Assembly (NCBI GenBank): GCA_034666985.1
Contig: JAXDKS010000049.1
Location: 7,094-71,093, forward strand
Direction of reading: 5' to 3'
From: DATARR01 sp034666985
GTDB lineage: Bacteria; Acidobacteriota; Thermoanaerobaculia; Multivoradales; UBA5704
DNA length: 64,000 nucleotides
Of the stretch, positions 9,219 to 19,822 are shown piece after piece. Position 1 is the first letter of the stretch; every line of letters starts with the position of its first letter. The notes beneath the pieces are model-generated. The model was not told the origin of the DNA and made no database searches. It saw only the letters and a list, made by a program, of their open reading frames with translations. A program made the translations under genes and the position numbers.

Positions 9219-9857
9219 CTATCGATAGTCTGGGATGTTGCGGCCGAGGACGATATCGCGCCGCCCGACCCAGACGCCCCCCTGGTTCCTGGAGACGGCG
9301 ACGATTCCCGAGCCGCCGCGGTTCTCCAGCGCGCGGCGCTTCTCCGGGGTCAGCAAGGGATCGTCGTCGAAGACGTACTCATCCAGGTAATACTCGTTCT
9401 TTCCCGACTCTTTGACGACCGGATGAATGTGGGCCGGGATGTCGCGGCCCGGATAGGGCGCTGGCCGGATCGTGCGGAGCTCGTACCGGCCGTCCCGGTC
9501 CGTCTTCATCCAGCCGCGCAGATGCCCATGCCGCCGGCCCAGGGTCTGGCCCGGCGCGGGAGAGTAGTACCCTTTCGCGTCGGTGTGGTAGACGTACAGG
9601 ATCACATCCGGCGCGGGCGTCCTGCCGTCGCTGCGATAGAGGACGCCTCGCAACTCCAGCGGCTCGCCCGGCTCGCCCGCGCCGGCGATCGACGTCCGCC
9701 AGCCCAGTTTCTGCGGCATCCCTTCGAACATGAGATCGCAGCCGTCGCAGCCGCCGCCGACCGGTTGGGTGAGCCGGGAAGCCTTCTCTGTGCAGCCGAT
9801 CGAGGCGGTCCCGAGAAGAAAGGCGGCGATCAGCAGGAGCAGGACGAACCGTTTCAT
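9219..9857 (-). CDS. Lipoprotein of the intradiol ring-cleavage dioxygenase family
   Basis: 212 residues from the ATG at 9857. The start MKRFVLLLLIAAFLLG and the Cys at about residue 21 (ASIGC) look like a lipoprotein signal. The body matches the beta subunit fold of protocatechuate 3,4-dioxygenases: LRGVLYRSDGRTPAPDVILYVYHTDAKG, then RGWMKTDRDGRYELRTIRPAPYPG and IPAHIHPVVK. Tyr and His residues lie in the places of the non-haem Fe(III) ligands (PAPYPG and HIH). Secreted members of this family act on unknown phenolic or quinone substrates. A CDGC pair near residue 38 is extra to the usual fold. It is separated by about 100 bases from the thioredoxin-like gene, on the same strand. Confidence 0.82.
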   Translation of the reverse strand: MKRFVLLLLIAAFLLGTASIGCTEKASRLTQPVGGGCDGCDLMFEGMPQKLGWRTSIAGAGEPGEPLELRGVLYRSDGRTPAPDVILYVYHTDAKGYYSPAPGQTLGRRHGHLRGWMKTDRDGRYELRTIRPAPYPGRDIPAHIHPVVKESGKNEYYLDEYVFDDDPLLTPEKRRALENRGGSGIVAVSRNQGGVWVGRRDIVLGRNIPDYR

Positions 9858-10051
9858 GGCATGCCTCGTCTTTCTATCGGACGTCACGGACCTCGATGCG
9901 GAGAGGCAGATCGCCCCAGGCCTCTAGCTGGCGCCTTGAACAGGCCAGCCCGGGCTCTGCGGGTGCGTACCCACCCCTGCGGGATGCTACCACGTGACGA
10001 GTGGAGTCAGGCCGCCGGCCCTACTGAAACCCGGTGGCCGTCAGACAGCGA

Positions 10052-10180
10052 TCACTCCGCGCAGGCGACCACGTCGACTTCCACCAGCCAATCCGGAGAA
10101 ACAAGACCGGTCCCCGACACTCTCAACAACCGTCGGACTTCGCGAATCGGGTGGCGAGTCGTTAGGGGCACGTAGTTGGC
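10052..10180 (-). pseudogene. C-terminal fragment of a RidA-like protein
   Basis: Reading the minus strand up to the TGA at 10052-10054 gives about 43 residues ending LVSPDWLVEVDVVACAE. This resembles the C-terminal strand of RidA/YjgF proteins (consensus ...PEWLVEIEAVA). No start codon or N-terminal half precedes it; upstream sequence is the end of the next minus-strand gene. It is a gene remnant. The match is short, so the family call is moderate. Confidence 0.45.
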
Positions 10181-10225
10181 GCGCCGCGCGAGCCATGGCG
10201 CTGCCGTCTGGCCTCGCTGCGCTTC

Positions 10226-10651
10226 TCAGTAATCGATCGTCCCTGTGACCGTGTAGCTGAGCGTGCCATCCGGATTCGGACGGACCGAGAAGTCACCATG
10301 GCCCGAAGGATTGGCGAAGAGTCCGGTGCCCCCAACGATGTGGTAGGTTGCGGTCGCCACCAGGGATGCGTCGATCGTCCCTGTAAGGATGCAGTCCAAA
10401 CGATCGCCGTTGGCGGCGGTGAAATGGACAATCCCCGTAGCCGCGAAAGGTGGACCACTACTGCCGTCGAAGAAGATCAAGCCATCGTTGGTCCAATGGC
10501 CGAGGTGGGTAGCAGTGCCCTCGCCTTCGTGGGTGTTACCGTGATTCAGCCTGTCCGTCCTATACGGCGAGCCCGTAGGGCGGCAGACTCCTAGCCCAGT
10601 GCGTGAGCGCTGGGAAATGTGCACGATCAACACCGCATTGAGCCCTGCCAA
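10226..10651 (-). CDS. Beta-rich protein of unknown function, N-terminus probably lost
   Basis: The recognisable part (residues ~45-141) contains GEGTATHLGHWT, TGIVHFTAANGDRL and GGTGLFANPSGHGDFSV. It looks like the repetitive beta-barrel hypothetical proteins that carry GTGTATHLG, FTAANGD and GGTGRFAGATG motifs. No signal peptide or good start precedes it: the open frame begins with a TTG inside a 28-bp palindrome and runs through sequence that does not resemble the family. The 5' end has therefore probably been replaced by the adjacent RAYT-derived segment. The function is unknown and the gene may be non-functional. Confidence 0.5.
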   Translation of the reverse strand: MAGLNAVLIVHISQRSRTGLGVCRPTGSPYRTDRLNHGNTHEGEGTATHLGHWTNDGLIFFDGSSGPPFAATGIVHFTAANGDRLDCILTGTIDASLVATATYHIVGGTGLFANPSGHGDFSVRPNPDGTLSYTVTGTIDY

Positions 10652-10669
10652 GGGCGCCCTTGGCAGGGC
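10642..10669. repeat. Perfect 28-bp palindrome with no spacer
   Basis: Two 14-base halves (GCCCTGCCAAGGGC and its exact reverse complement) abut with no spacer. The palindrome lies exactly where the truncated beta-rich gene (minus strand) meets the RAYT transposase remnant (plus strand). REP-type palindromes are the known partners of RAYT transposases, so this is a candidate REP or a junction left by RAYT activity. Confidence 0.8.
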
Positions 10670-11423
10670 GGGAATTGAATCTACCGCCGGCTACCTCCTC
10701 CTCTGGGTCCCGGATTCTGAAAAACTCGCCCTCTTCATGGGCTACGTCAACTCCAACCTCGCCCGTGAGGCTGGACGGCTGGTCGAATGGCGGGAGAAAT
10801 TCTGGTCCCGACGCTACAGGTCCATCGTCATCAGCGACGAGGAGGGAGCCCAGGTCGGGCAACTGAAGTACGTCCTCAGCCTCGGCCCAAGGAAGGTCTC
10901 GTGGATGCTCCTCAGGATTGGCCAGGCGTCCACTGTGCCCGAGCCTTGATTGACGGCGAGCCGCTCGAAGGATACTGGTTCAACCGGACGCAGGAGAACG
11001 TCGCGCGGACCCGGCGAGAGGACTTCCAGCGCCTTCGCTACGCAACCAACCCAAGAGCGCTTGGAGCTCGATCCTCTCCCCTGCTGGCAAGGGCTCGCTC
11101 CGGAAAAGATCAGGGAGAGGGTCTCCTCGCTGGTCGCCGAAATTCAAGTCGAGGCCTCAGCCGCGCGACAGGGTATACCGTCTCTCGGCGTCGAGGCGGT
11201 CCTGACTCAGGATCCTCACAGTCGTCCCAAGCGATCCAAGAAGTCGCCAGCACCTCGTTTCCACGCCTGGAGCCGCGAGGCACGCTGGGCGCTCTACGAA
11301 GCCTACGGTCTCTTCGTCGCAGCTTTCCGTGATGCCGCGGAGAAGCTGCGGGCCGGCGACCGCATGGCTCGATTCCCCGCCGGCAGTTTCCCGCCGCATC
11401 TGTCCTTCGTCAGAGTCAGTTGA
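10670..11423 (+). pseudogene. RAYT (REP-associated tyrosine/Y1) transposase remnant, frameshifted
   Basis: Three frames together give a continuous RAYT-like C-terminal two-thirds. The first ends near 10885 (YLLLWVPDSEKLALFMGYVN, then REKFWSRRYRSIVISDEE). The second runs ~10885-11040 (KEGLVDAPQDWPGVHCARAL, then GEPLEGYWFNRT). The third runs to the TGA at 11421-11423 (ERLELDPLPCWQGLAPEKIR, then RSKKSPAPRFHAWSREAR and FPAGSFPPHLSF). The N-terminal HUH nuclease core is missing and two single-base frameshifts break the frame, so the gene is dead. It lies directly next to the 28-bp palindrome. Confidence 0.8.
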
Positions 11424-12104
11424 GTTATACGCGGCTGTAGAAAGATCCCGCTCAGGCTGTCAAGCCCAGCGGACGGTAGAGCTTTGTTCCGAGCCTGTGG
11501 TTCTCGGGACCTCGGCGGCCGTCGGCGGAGGAGGAATCTGACGAGAAGCAAATTTCAAACTGCTTCGCTTGAGATATGCCCAGATTCCAACAGATAGACC
11601 ACCCTTCCGAAGGGATCTCCCTTTGACCGAACCCGAATCGGCTGGCACTTGAGCTCTGCCTTTGTTTTTGAAATGTTCGTTCCCGCCCGTCCGTTGCCGT
11701 TTTCGCACGGGGAGAGCAGATGGGCGTTGGTGGCCTTCTCGCCCGGAGAGGCCAATGGAGCATCAAACCCTTCGAGGAGACGTTCCGCGGTCCCCGTGGC
11801 CTCCGGGAGGGTGTCGTACAGGACCTGGAACGTCTCTACAGCCTCCGATGGAAAGTGTTCGTCAGCGGATCGTTTCCTCGCCGGTTCGCTCGTCCGTCTG
11901 ACTCGCGCCCGTGAAACGCATCGCGCCGATTTGATGAATAGGCGCGGCTGCGGGCGGATTGTTACAAGAATTCGGCCATGAAAGGAAATCGGATTTTTAT
12001 CCTTTTCTGGTGAGAAAGAAGCCCGGCATGGGCGTTCTTGCCTCGAGCCCCCGCGAGGGCGTCACCAGAAGGCCTGAGAGAAGGCCTGAGAAAAGGAGAT
12101 TCTC
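11424..12104. other. Gene-free accessory stretch
   Basis: No reading frame here has a credible start, ribosome site or recognisable protein motif. GC content falls towards 11950-12010, where an AT-rich segment precedes the next gene and may hold its promoter. No clear -35/-10 pair was identified. Confidence 0.5.
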
Positions 12105-12784
12105 ATGAGCACGATTCACAACACCGCCGCGTTTTTCCTGATCACCGTCACGCTGGGCTCCGGCATCGCCATGGCCCAGCCCCCACCCCGAACCAAGGGA
12201 GCCCCGGAGTCGGCCTCTTTCGTCCAGGTCAAGGAGCTGGGCACCGCCAGAGTCATGCTGAGCCTGGCGGGCCCGAAATATGTGGTGAACGAGGGACTCG
12301 CCGGGGCCGCCGAGCTCCCCTGGAGGGGCGACGCGGCCTGCGGCCTCCGGCTGAAGACGTTTTCCGTGGAGCATCCCGATGGGGAGAGCGGCACGAAGAC
12401 CATTAGTCAGTCCCTGGCCAAGACGGCCAGGGGTATCCACGGGACTCGGAGCCTGCAATCCTTCCCGCTGGAGCTCCTCCGGAATCGCTGCCTCGATATC
12501 GCGAACGTGCCGCCGGGAAAGCCGTTCAAGACCGCCGTGGATTCCCCGAAGGAGAGTGGGCATAGCTGAGGGATCTGCAGAAAGTGTTCAGCCAGCGGGG
12601 AGGGGTCGAAACGTTCATCGATGGCGCACAACACCCGAACGCCGTCCTTCTCCTCACGGCCCAATGCTCGAATGCGGATGGCTCGAAACTCTCCTACCAG
12701 GTGATCGACAAGCAGGTCTTCCCGACGGTCACCTTCCGCTGCTGCGGCGGCGCCGGCGACGGCGGCGACATCTGCGGAGACTAG
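12105..12784 (+). pseudogene. Secreted Cys-containing protein split by a frameshift, unknown family
   Basis: The ATG at 12105 has AAAGGAGA upstream and opens a signal peptide (HNTAAFFLITVTLGSGIAMA). The first frame stops at 12569. A second frame is open from 12566 (LRDLQKVFSQRGGVETFIDG) to the TAG at 12782-12784, ending in a Cys/Gly cluster (FRCCGGAGDGGDICGD). No ribosome site precedes the second part, and a one-base slip near 12560-12569 would join both into a ~225-residue exported protein. Cysteines at ACGL, NRCLD, AQCSN and FRCCG suggest disulphides. A strong hairpin terminator follows. It could be a true pseudogene or a single sequencing error; I do not recognise the family. Confidence 0.55.
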
Positions 12785-12804
12785 GTTCTCTTTGTCAGTA
12801 ACCC

Positions 12805-12840
12805 AGCCCCCGGGGGGGATCCCCCGGGGGCTCTTGTTCT
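12805..12840 (+). terminator. Strong GC hairpin, likely intrinsic terminator
   Basis: AGCCCCCGGGGG and CCCCCGGGGGCT form a perfect 12-bp stem around a 4-base loop. A moderately T-rich tail (CTTGTTCT) follows, 20 bases after the stop of the secreted-protein gene. It may also serve the convergent minus-strand gene ending at 12884. Confidence 0.65.
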
Positions 12841-12883
12841 CGCCCTTTCGGCGAAGGACGAAGCGCCCTCGATCCATTCTAGT

Positions 12884-13264
12884 CTAGGTCACGTTGATGA
12901 ACGGGTCCCAGTTGTAGGAGCCCCGGCCGTTGATGGTAAAGTTGAAGTGATAAACAGCCTGCGGAGTCCCGGGGGGGACGGGGGCGACCTGAGCCTGCCA
13001 GACGCCGTTGACCACGGAGGGTGCGCCTTGGAAGATATTGCCTCCGCTGGTGAACACGAACTGCGTCAGCTCGGGGTTCGTTTCAGGGATGATCCCCGTA
13101 ACCCGCCAGAAGATCATGTCATTCACACTGGCGTTGATCGTCAGCTCGTTGCCCCCCTGCCCTTGCTGATCCCGAGGGTTGTCGTCCACCATGTAGACCG
13201 TTGTAGGCCCCGCTTGGGTGGCTTCCGTGTCGATGACGATCAAGACGTTGATGTTATTAGCCAT
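12884..13264 (-). CDS. AidA/PixA-like inclusion-body family protein
   Basis: 126 residues, no signal peptide. The start MANNINVLIVIDTEA, followed by TVYMVDD and NELTINASVNDMIFWRVTGI, matches the AidA/PixA family (consensus INVLVVIDTE...YMV...L...A..GD...WR). Members are small beta-sandwich proteins that form cytoplasmic inclusion bodies or are induced by quorum sensing in Xenorhabdus and Ralstonia; their biochemical role is unknown. The end is FNFTINGRGSYNWDPFINVT. GGAAAAACAAC precedes the ATG, a weak ribosome site. The preceding 200 bases are AT-richer than the surroundings. Confidence 0.68.
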   Translation of the reverse strand: MANNINVLIVIDTEATQAGPTTVYMVDDNPRDQQGQGGNELTINASVNDMIFWRVTGIIPETNPELTQFVFTSGGNIFQGAPSVVNGVWQAQVAPVPPGTPQAVYHFNFTINGRGSYNWDPFINVT

Positions 13265-13468
13265 GTTGTTTTTCCTTTCCCATGAGTGACGGTGCTTTCC
13301 TGTAACCCGTCATTTATTTTTTTGTTCCCGACATCAGCCCTATATAGCAACCTCCTTGCCAGGGCAGGCTAATAGCGGAAACCCTTGATATACAAAGCTT
13401 TTCAGTCACTTCCGCCCAATTGACTGCCGCTCGGCGAAGGCAGCCCCTCCTTGAGATCTGCTCATGGC

Positions 13469-13683
13469 GGACCACCCCTAGCGCCCGCTTTCCCCTCCGC
13501 TCAAGACTTTGGCGGCCAAGTGGGTTAAGCTCTGCCTGATCCCAGAGGCAGGTGTCACTGACTTGAGGCAGGCGAGGGTGCTCTACGAGGAGTTGTTCCA
13601 GACCTCGAAGCTCCTCCTGGCCGAGGAGGACGACGAGCGGACCCCTGAGGTCCTTCTGCGTCGCATCGTCGAGCGGCGCGGCG
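13469..13683 (+). repeat. Direct repeat, copy A: promoter and 5' end of the sigma54-type regulator gene
   Basis: About 215 bases nearly identical to 14864-15078. The match starts with GGACCACCCC, includes the leader with CTGCCT...AGGCAG hairpin arms, and runs through the first ~38 codons of the regulator gene. Differences are scattered substitutions plus a one- to two-base indel just before the coding start. The duplicated copies flank the toxin-antitoxin segment. Confidence 0.85.
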
Positions 13684-13718
13684 CGGTGAATGCGGGGTTC
13701 AAGAAGCCGGGGACCTAG
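13509..13718 (+). pseudogene. Truncated duplicate of the regulator 5' end joined to foreign 3' sequence
   Basis: The frame contains LYEELFQTSKLLLAEEDDER and PEVLLRRIVERRGA, matching the regulator start at 14971. It then diverges into VNAGFKKPGT and a stop. The tail resembles the C-terminus VDAGVFKKPG of the M16/LolA-like protein at 4450-4486, so the duplicate may have fused to the end of a similar gene. As it stands it encodes only ~40 regulator residues, without GAF or AAA+ domains. Confidence 0.7.
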
Positions 13719-13829
13719 GTTTGGGAGGCTCTCCCCAGGCTTGAATCGCCTCCGCTCAAGCTTGAGGCGAAGCGCATCAAGCTCGCACGGTCTCCCGCAG
13801 GCGGACGACTGGCGGAGGAGGAAATCCAG

Positions 13830-14054
13830 ATGACGATCCCATTCGAGAGTTGCCCCGTGTGCGGCGGAGAGTTGGTCGAAAAGACGGTTGAGAAGTTGCT
13901 TCGCGGAGGCAATCACACCGCCGTGTTGCAGGTGCGGGCCGAGGTCTGCCTGCGCTGTGGTGAGAGGCTCTTCTCGACTGCGACGGTGCGGCATTTCGAG
14001 GAGGCCTCGTCATCGGCCCGCTGCCAGCTTCAGCCAGGGGGCTCAGCTCCGTAA
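13830..14054 (+). CDS. YgiT-type zinc-finger protein (MqsA-like antitoxin N-terminal domain)
   Basis: 74 residues. CPVCGGELVEKTVEKLLRGG and CLRCGERLFSTATVRHFEE give the two CxxC pairs of the YgiT/MqsA zinc finger. Proteins of this size act as antitoxins for upstream DUF4258-type toxins, but no such toxin gene is seen; the 110 bases upstream encode only RLAEEEIQ-like residues in frame. The C-terminus (SSSARCQLQPGGSAP) departs from the family and overlaps the end of the convergent DUF3368 gene, so the gene is probably clipped. It lies inside the segment flanked by the duplicated regulator 5' ends. Confidence 0.7.
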   Translation: MTIPFESCPVCGGELVEKTVEKLLRGGNHTAVLQVRAEVCLRCGERLFSTATVRHFEEASSSARCQLQPGGSAP

Positions 14055-14540
14055 GCGCTCGATTGCCAAGTCAATGATGGTGGAAGTGACAAACAAACTA
14101 CTGACCGTATAAAGCGCTCGAAGATGCTGCTCGGCAACGTCCGTGGCGACTCGGCCCATTTCATGCGCTCTGGTGATGACGCCCAAGGAGCCAGCCGGCG
14201 TCAGGTCGAGTGCTTTCGCAGCTCTTCGCACCGCGAGATCGTCGGTCAGCAACACCGGCACCGCCAGCTTCCGGCAGAGCAGCAGGCTCTCCCGCTCTCC
14301 TGCCTGAAGCCTCTCCAGCCCATGGTCCAGAGTGAACTTTGTGATTTCGGTGCTCGTCAGGGCGTGCCGCTTCGAGAAGGTGAGCACTTCTCGGATCATC
14401 GAAGGCCGCGCGGCCTCGTGCCAGACGCCCTCGGGGATATGGAGATCCTCAAAGATCGCAAGAAGCGGCAGGCAGCCGACTTCTGCGAGATGGATCAGTG
14501 GGCCCGTGTCGGCGACTGCGGCTAGTCGCCCCGAGCCCAC
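14043..14540 (-). CDS. DUF3368 PIN-like toxin
   Basis: 165 residues from the GTG at 14540, which lies within the antitoxin gene (19-base overlap). The start GRLAAVADTGPLIHLAEVG is the PIN-like N-terminus with the first acidic residue (VADTGPLI). Later come GERESLLLCRKL and LLTDDLAVRRAAKALDL with further acidic positions, and TPAGSLGVITRAHEMG, the DUF3368 hallmark. DUF3368 proteins are predicted VapC-like ribonucleases paired with UPF0175 antitoxins, as here. The C-terminus meets the YgiT gene tail to tail with a 12-base overlap. Confidence 0.82.
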   Translation of the reverse strand: MGSGRLAAVADTGPLIHLAEVGCLPLLAIFEDLHIPEGVWHEAARPSMIREVLTFSKRHALTSTEITKFTLDHGLERLQAGERESLLLCRKLAVPVLLTDDLAVRRAAKALDLTPAGSLGVITRAHEMGRVATDVAEQHLRALYTVSSLFVTSTIIDLAIERLRS

Positions 14541-14770
14541 GCCAGATCCTCGATCATCGCCTCGTGCTGTTGCTCGGCGAGCTCCACCCAGTCGATTCCT
14601 GCCTGCTCGATCGCCTGGTCCCGGGTGATCACGCCACGCAGATATTGTCCCAATGTGCGCTCGCGCCAGAGTTGACGAAGGCCCGCTTCGAAGGCCATCG
14701 TCATGATCTCCGCTTCGGGCTTTTGGAGCTCCCGTGCGAGGTGTGCCAGGTTGGACGAGGTGGGTGCCAT
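14522..14770 (-). CDS. UPF0175-type antitoxin of the DUF3368 toxin
   Basis: 82 residues from the ATG at 14770; a GTG at 14812 would add 14 residues. The helical protein has LARELQKPEAEIMTMAFEAG, LRQLWRERTLGQYLRGVITR and DQAIEQAGIDWVELAEQQ, the pattern of UPF0175 antitoxins. These combine a short DNA-binding N-terminus with helices that recognise the toxin. The stop lies inside the toxin gene, so the two are co-translated. Upstream, on the other strand, begins repeat copy B with the regulator promoter. Confidence 0.75.
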   Translation of the reverse strand: MAPTSSNLAHLARELQKPEAEIMTMAFEAGLRQLWRERTLGQYLRGVITRDQAIEQAGIDWVELAEQQHEAMIEDLAWARGD

Positions 14771-14970
14771 AAGTTCTACTCGTATTGGCTTGGCGAAGGC
14801 GAACGCCGCCACTCATGAGGATCATAACAGAGTTGCCCGGCATCGCACTCGTCTCCAGAGCTCGGACCACCCCCGAGCGCCACCTCCCCTCCCCGCAAGA
14901 CTTTGGTGTACAAATCGGCTAAGCTCTGCCTGATCCCAGAGGCAGGTGTCACTGATTGGAGGCAGGCGGG

Positions 14971-16499
<1,529 letters not shown>

Positions 16500-16500
<1 letters not shown>

Positions 16501-19142
16501 TGCAGGCGCTCCTCTGCCCCTCCTGCGGCACGGCCAACTCGGAGTTCGACAGCCGTTGCGCCCACTGCGGCGCCGCGTTGCCTGCCTCCAGCGCCACGAG
16601 AATCGAGGGGATTCCACCTCGCCCGGTTGCCACCGAGGACGAGCCCCTCTCCGGCCAGCAGATCTCCCACTTCCGCATCCTGGGCCGGATCGGCAGGGGC
16701 GGCATGGGCAGCGTCTTCCGGGCTCTGGACCTGGAGCTGAACCGCGAGGTCGCCCTCAAGTTCCTCCACGCGCAGTTGGAGGGCCGGCCCCGCGACCAGG
16801 TCCGCTTTCGTCGCGAGGCCCAGGCCGCCGCCGCTCTCGACCATCCCAACATCGGCACCGTCTACGAGGTCGGCGAGAGTGAAGGCCGCCGATTCATCGC
16901 CATGGCGCTCTACGACGGGGAGACCCTGGCCGAGCGCCTGGCCCACCAGCCGGATCGCAAGCTGGCCCTTCCTGCGGCCGTGGCCATCGCCGGCCAGCTC
17001 GCCTCGGCCCTGGAGACGGCCCACGCCGCCGGCCTCGTGCACCGCGACCTCAAGCCCGGGAACGTGATGATCCTTCGCGATGGGCGGGTGAAGCTCATCG
17101 ACTTCGGCCTCGCCCGCTGGGCGGACTCGGCCCGCGTCACCGAGCAGGGGATGGCCGTGGGCACCGCTGCCTATATGGCTCCCGAGCAGCTCCGGAATCA
17201 GGAAGCGGGCGCCGCGGCCGATGTGTGGGCTTTGGGAGTCGTGCTCTACGAGATGCTCGCCGGCCGTCACCCGTTCGGCGGCGAGCGGCAGGGGATGGTG
17301 CACTCCATCCTGTTCGAAAGGCCCCTCGCTTTGCGGGAGGCGTGTCCGGAGATGCCCGCGGTCGTCGAAACGATCGTCGAGCGCTGCCTGGCCAAGGAGC
17401 CGTGGGAGCGGCCCTCGGCCGGCGCCGTCGTCGCCGAGCTCCAGGCCTCCGGGCTCTGGGCCTCCTCCGGCTCCGGCACCGTCGTCCCGCATCTCCGCCG
17501 CCAGAGATGGCGGATCTGGGCCGGAGCTGCCGCGGCGGTCGTCCTGCTGGTGCTGGCCTTCTCCGCCTACCTGCTGACCCGCAAGCCAGCACTGCCCGTC
17601 TACGTGGCGGTTCTCAAGCCGGAGATCGAGGGCTCGCTCTCGCTGGAGGATCAGGCGCGGGTCACCGCCAACATCCAGGCTGCCCTTCTACGCACCGTGG
17701 CCGCACTGGATGGACTGGCCGCTCTGGGCACGTCTCAGATCAATGCGGTGAAGGGCTCCCCCGTGGCCGTGGCCCGAGCGGTCGCGGCCGGCGAGGTCGT
17801 GGCCTCGCGGGCCGACTGCGCGGGTGATCTCTGCCACGTGAGCCTGCAGCGCCTCGGCGGCGCGGACGGCCGGGTGCTGTGGACCGAAGCGCTGGATGTC
17901 CCCTCCTCCCGGCCCAGGCTGTTCGCCGACGCCGTCGCCGCCGCACTGCGCCATGGCTATGGCGATCGGAGACTGCGCGTGCCGCGGCTGGAGTTGGACA
18001 TTCAGGATGCGGATTATCAGGCGTTTTTTGACTTGAAGCAGCGGATGAACCGGGAGGGAATGAGCAGCGACACGCTTGCCAGCCTGGACGCGCTGCGGAA
18101 GAACGCCCCGTCCTTCCTCGAAGCCTATACCCTGGAGGCCAAGGTCGCCCGCCGTCTCTATCAGGATACCGGCGAGGCTCTTTATCTCAAGCGCGGGCTC
18201 GCCGTGGCGCGCGAGGCCCTCCAGGCGTCGCCGGCATCAGGAAACCCCGGCCCCCTCGAAGCCCTCTTCGAGCTGGATCTCGCCGCGGGACGTCTCGACG
18301 ACGCCGAGGCCGTCCTCGGGCAGCTTGCAGAAATCGATCCGGCGGGAAGCCTTCTCCAGCGGGGTCTGCTAGCCAAGCGGCGGGGCCACCCTCAGGAGGC
18401 TCTGGACCTCATGCATGCCGCCATCCGCCTTCAGCCCTCGTGGCTGACCCTGCTCACCGTCGCCAATGCAGAGTTCGAGTTGAGCCGTTTCGACGACGCC
18501 CGGCGGCACGCGGAGCAGCTCCTGGCGCAGTCACCCGGCAACGTCGAAGGCCTCAAGATGCTGGCCCAGATCGAGTTGCTGCGGAACCCCGAGCGGGCCT
18601 TGACCCTCCTCCGCGAGGCCGCGAAGAGCGACCCCGGAGCCGACTCCCTGACCAACCTCGGGGTCAACCTCATGCTGCTGCGCCGCTATGGCGAAGCCGA
18701 GGAAAGCCTGCGCAAGGCCCTGGCCTTGCAGCCGGAGAACCCCGACCCCGCCCTCAACCTCGCGGACTGTCTCACGCTCCTGGGGCGAGAGACTGAGGCC
18801 CACCAGCTCTATGCTCGCATTGCAGAGGCCACGTCCCGCCGGTCCATGCCCAACGACTGGCACGGCCTGTCCGTCAGAGCCCAGGCGCTCGCCCATCTGG
18901 GCAAGACCGATCAAGCTCTGGACGCGATCCAGCAGGCCCTCCGGCTGAGCCCCGACAACGGCCTGCTCGCCTACGAAGCCGCGGTCGTCTACGTCATCAT
19001 AGGCGACCGCAGCTCTGCTCTTTTCCATACCAGGCGGGCCGCAGTCCACAACGTCAATCCCAACTGGTTCGCCTTCCCCTTCTTCGATCCGCTGCGCAAC
19101 GAACCCGCCTTCAAGCTCCTAGCCACCCGGAACCCGACTTAA
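16500..19142 (+). CDS. Zinc-ribbon Ser/Thr protein kinase with membrane anchor and TPR sensor domain
   Basis: 880 residues from the ATG at 16500, sharing one base with the upstream stop. A zinc ribbon (C6, C9, C20, C23) precedes a Hanks-type kinase (~56-320): GRIGRGGMGSVF glycine loop, VALKFLH lysine, HRDLKPGN catalytic loop, IDFGLA metal site, and AYMAPEQL. A transmembrane helix follows (IWAGAAAAVVLLVLAFSAYL, ~340). The outer part has a ~130-residue domain (VYVAVLKPEIEG onwards), then TPR repeats from ~500 to 870 (for example RLDDAEAVLGQLAEIDP and RYGEAEESLRKALALQPENP). It is a transmembrane receptor kinase; the ligand is unknown. Coupling to the GAF-AAA+ regulator suggests one signalling unit. 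Confidence 0.93.
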
Positions 19143-19612
19143 CCCACCGGGTCTTTGACGACCGCGATGGTGGGGTCGTGGCGAAACTGGGCTACGAGCT
19201 TCCGAGCACCCACGCTGCGCTCGAATATGTTAATAAAATATCTCAAGCTGTTCACCTCCTCGACATGATTTCTAAATGTAGCCTGAAAATGCCCATCCAC
19301 CAGTGCCGGTTCGTGCAAGATGAGAACCTCATCAGGCAGGCTGACCTCGTGGTCAATCTTAATTCCATCCATAGCGTCGAACTCAAATTCTCCTTCGGCA
19401 GAAAGAGTCCAGGTCACGATCCAGTCACGGCCTGGCGTAGAGCTTGGGATTGCGATGAGCGGGTCTATAAATGTAGGTGCGCCACCCGGCTCAGGGGAAG
19501 GAGTCACGATCACCGTCGCATTGATCTGAAAGTTTTCCCAATCGTAGGTTACGGTCGGCGTCGTCGTGGTGGTCACTTGGGCGGCCGTCATTTGCTCCAT
19601 CGTGGCTGGCAT
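19139..19612 (-). CDS. Small beta-rich protein of unknown function
   Basis: 157 residues, preceded by GGAGGGTT. There is no signal peptide. The sequence is rich in Thr and Val and includes VTYDWENFQINATVIVTPSP, DWIVTWTLSAEGEFEFDAM and VDGHFQATFRNHVEEVNSL, typical of an all-beta fold. Its stop overlaps the kinase stop tail to tail by 4 bases. It resembles the AidA/PixA-like protein at 12884 in size and strand order, but I see no convincing shared motif. I do not recognise the family. Confidence 0.65.
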   Translation of the reverse strand: MPATMEQMTAAQVTTTTTPTVTYDWENFQINATVIVTPSPEPGGAPTFIDPLIAIPSSTPGRDWIVTWTLSAEGEFEFDAMDGIKIDHEVSLPDEVLILHEPALVDGHFQATFRNHVEEVNSLRYFINIFERSVGARKLVAQFRHDPTIAVVKDPVG

Positions 19613-19822
19613 GGTCTTAACCCTCCTGAAAAAAATGATTTCGATTCAATCGCCGAAATAGGGTAAAGCAAGGACCATACCACCCTCCGGTGGACAGCGT
19701 TCTCCCAGGAGACAGTGAAGGATTTGTGGAAGGACTGCCTCTCCATGATGGCAGCGCAGCCCGAGCCGGCCGTGCCGCCGTTGGATGGCGGTGCCATCAG
19801 CGGGTGACACTGCCGGCGTGAT

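Noticed and set aside
11452..11980. Several short open frames on both strands
   Set aside because: No ribosome sites, no conserved motifs, and mutual overlap; judged chance.
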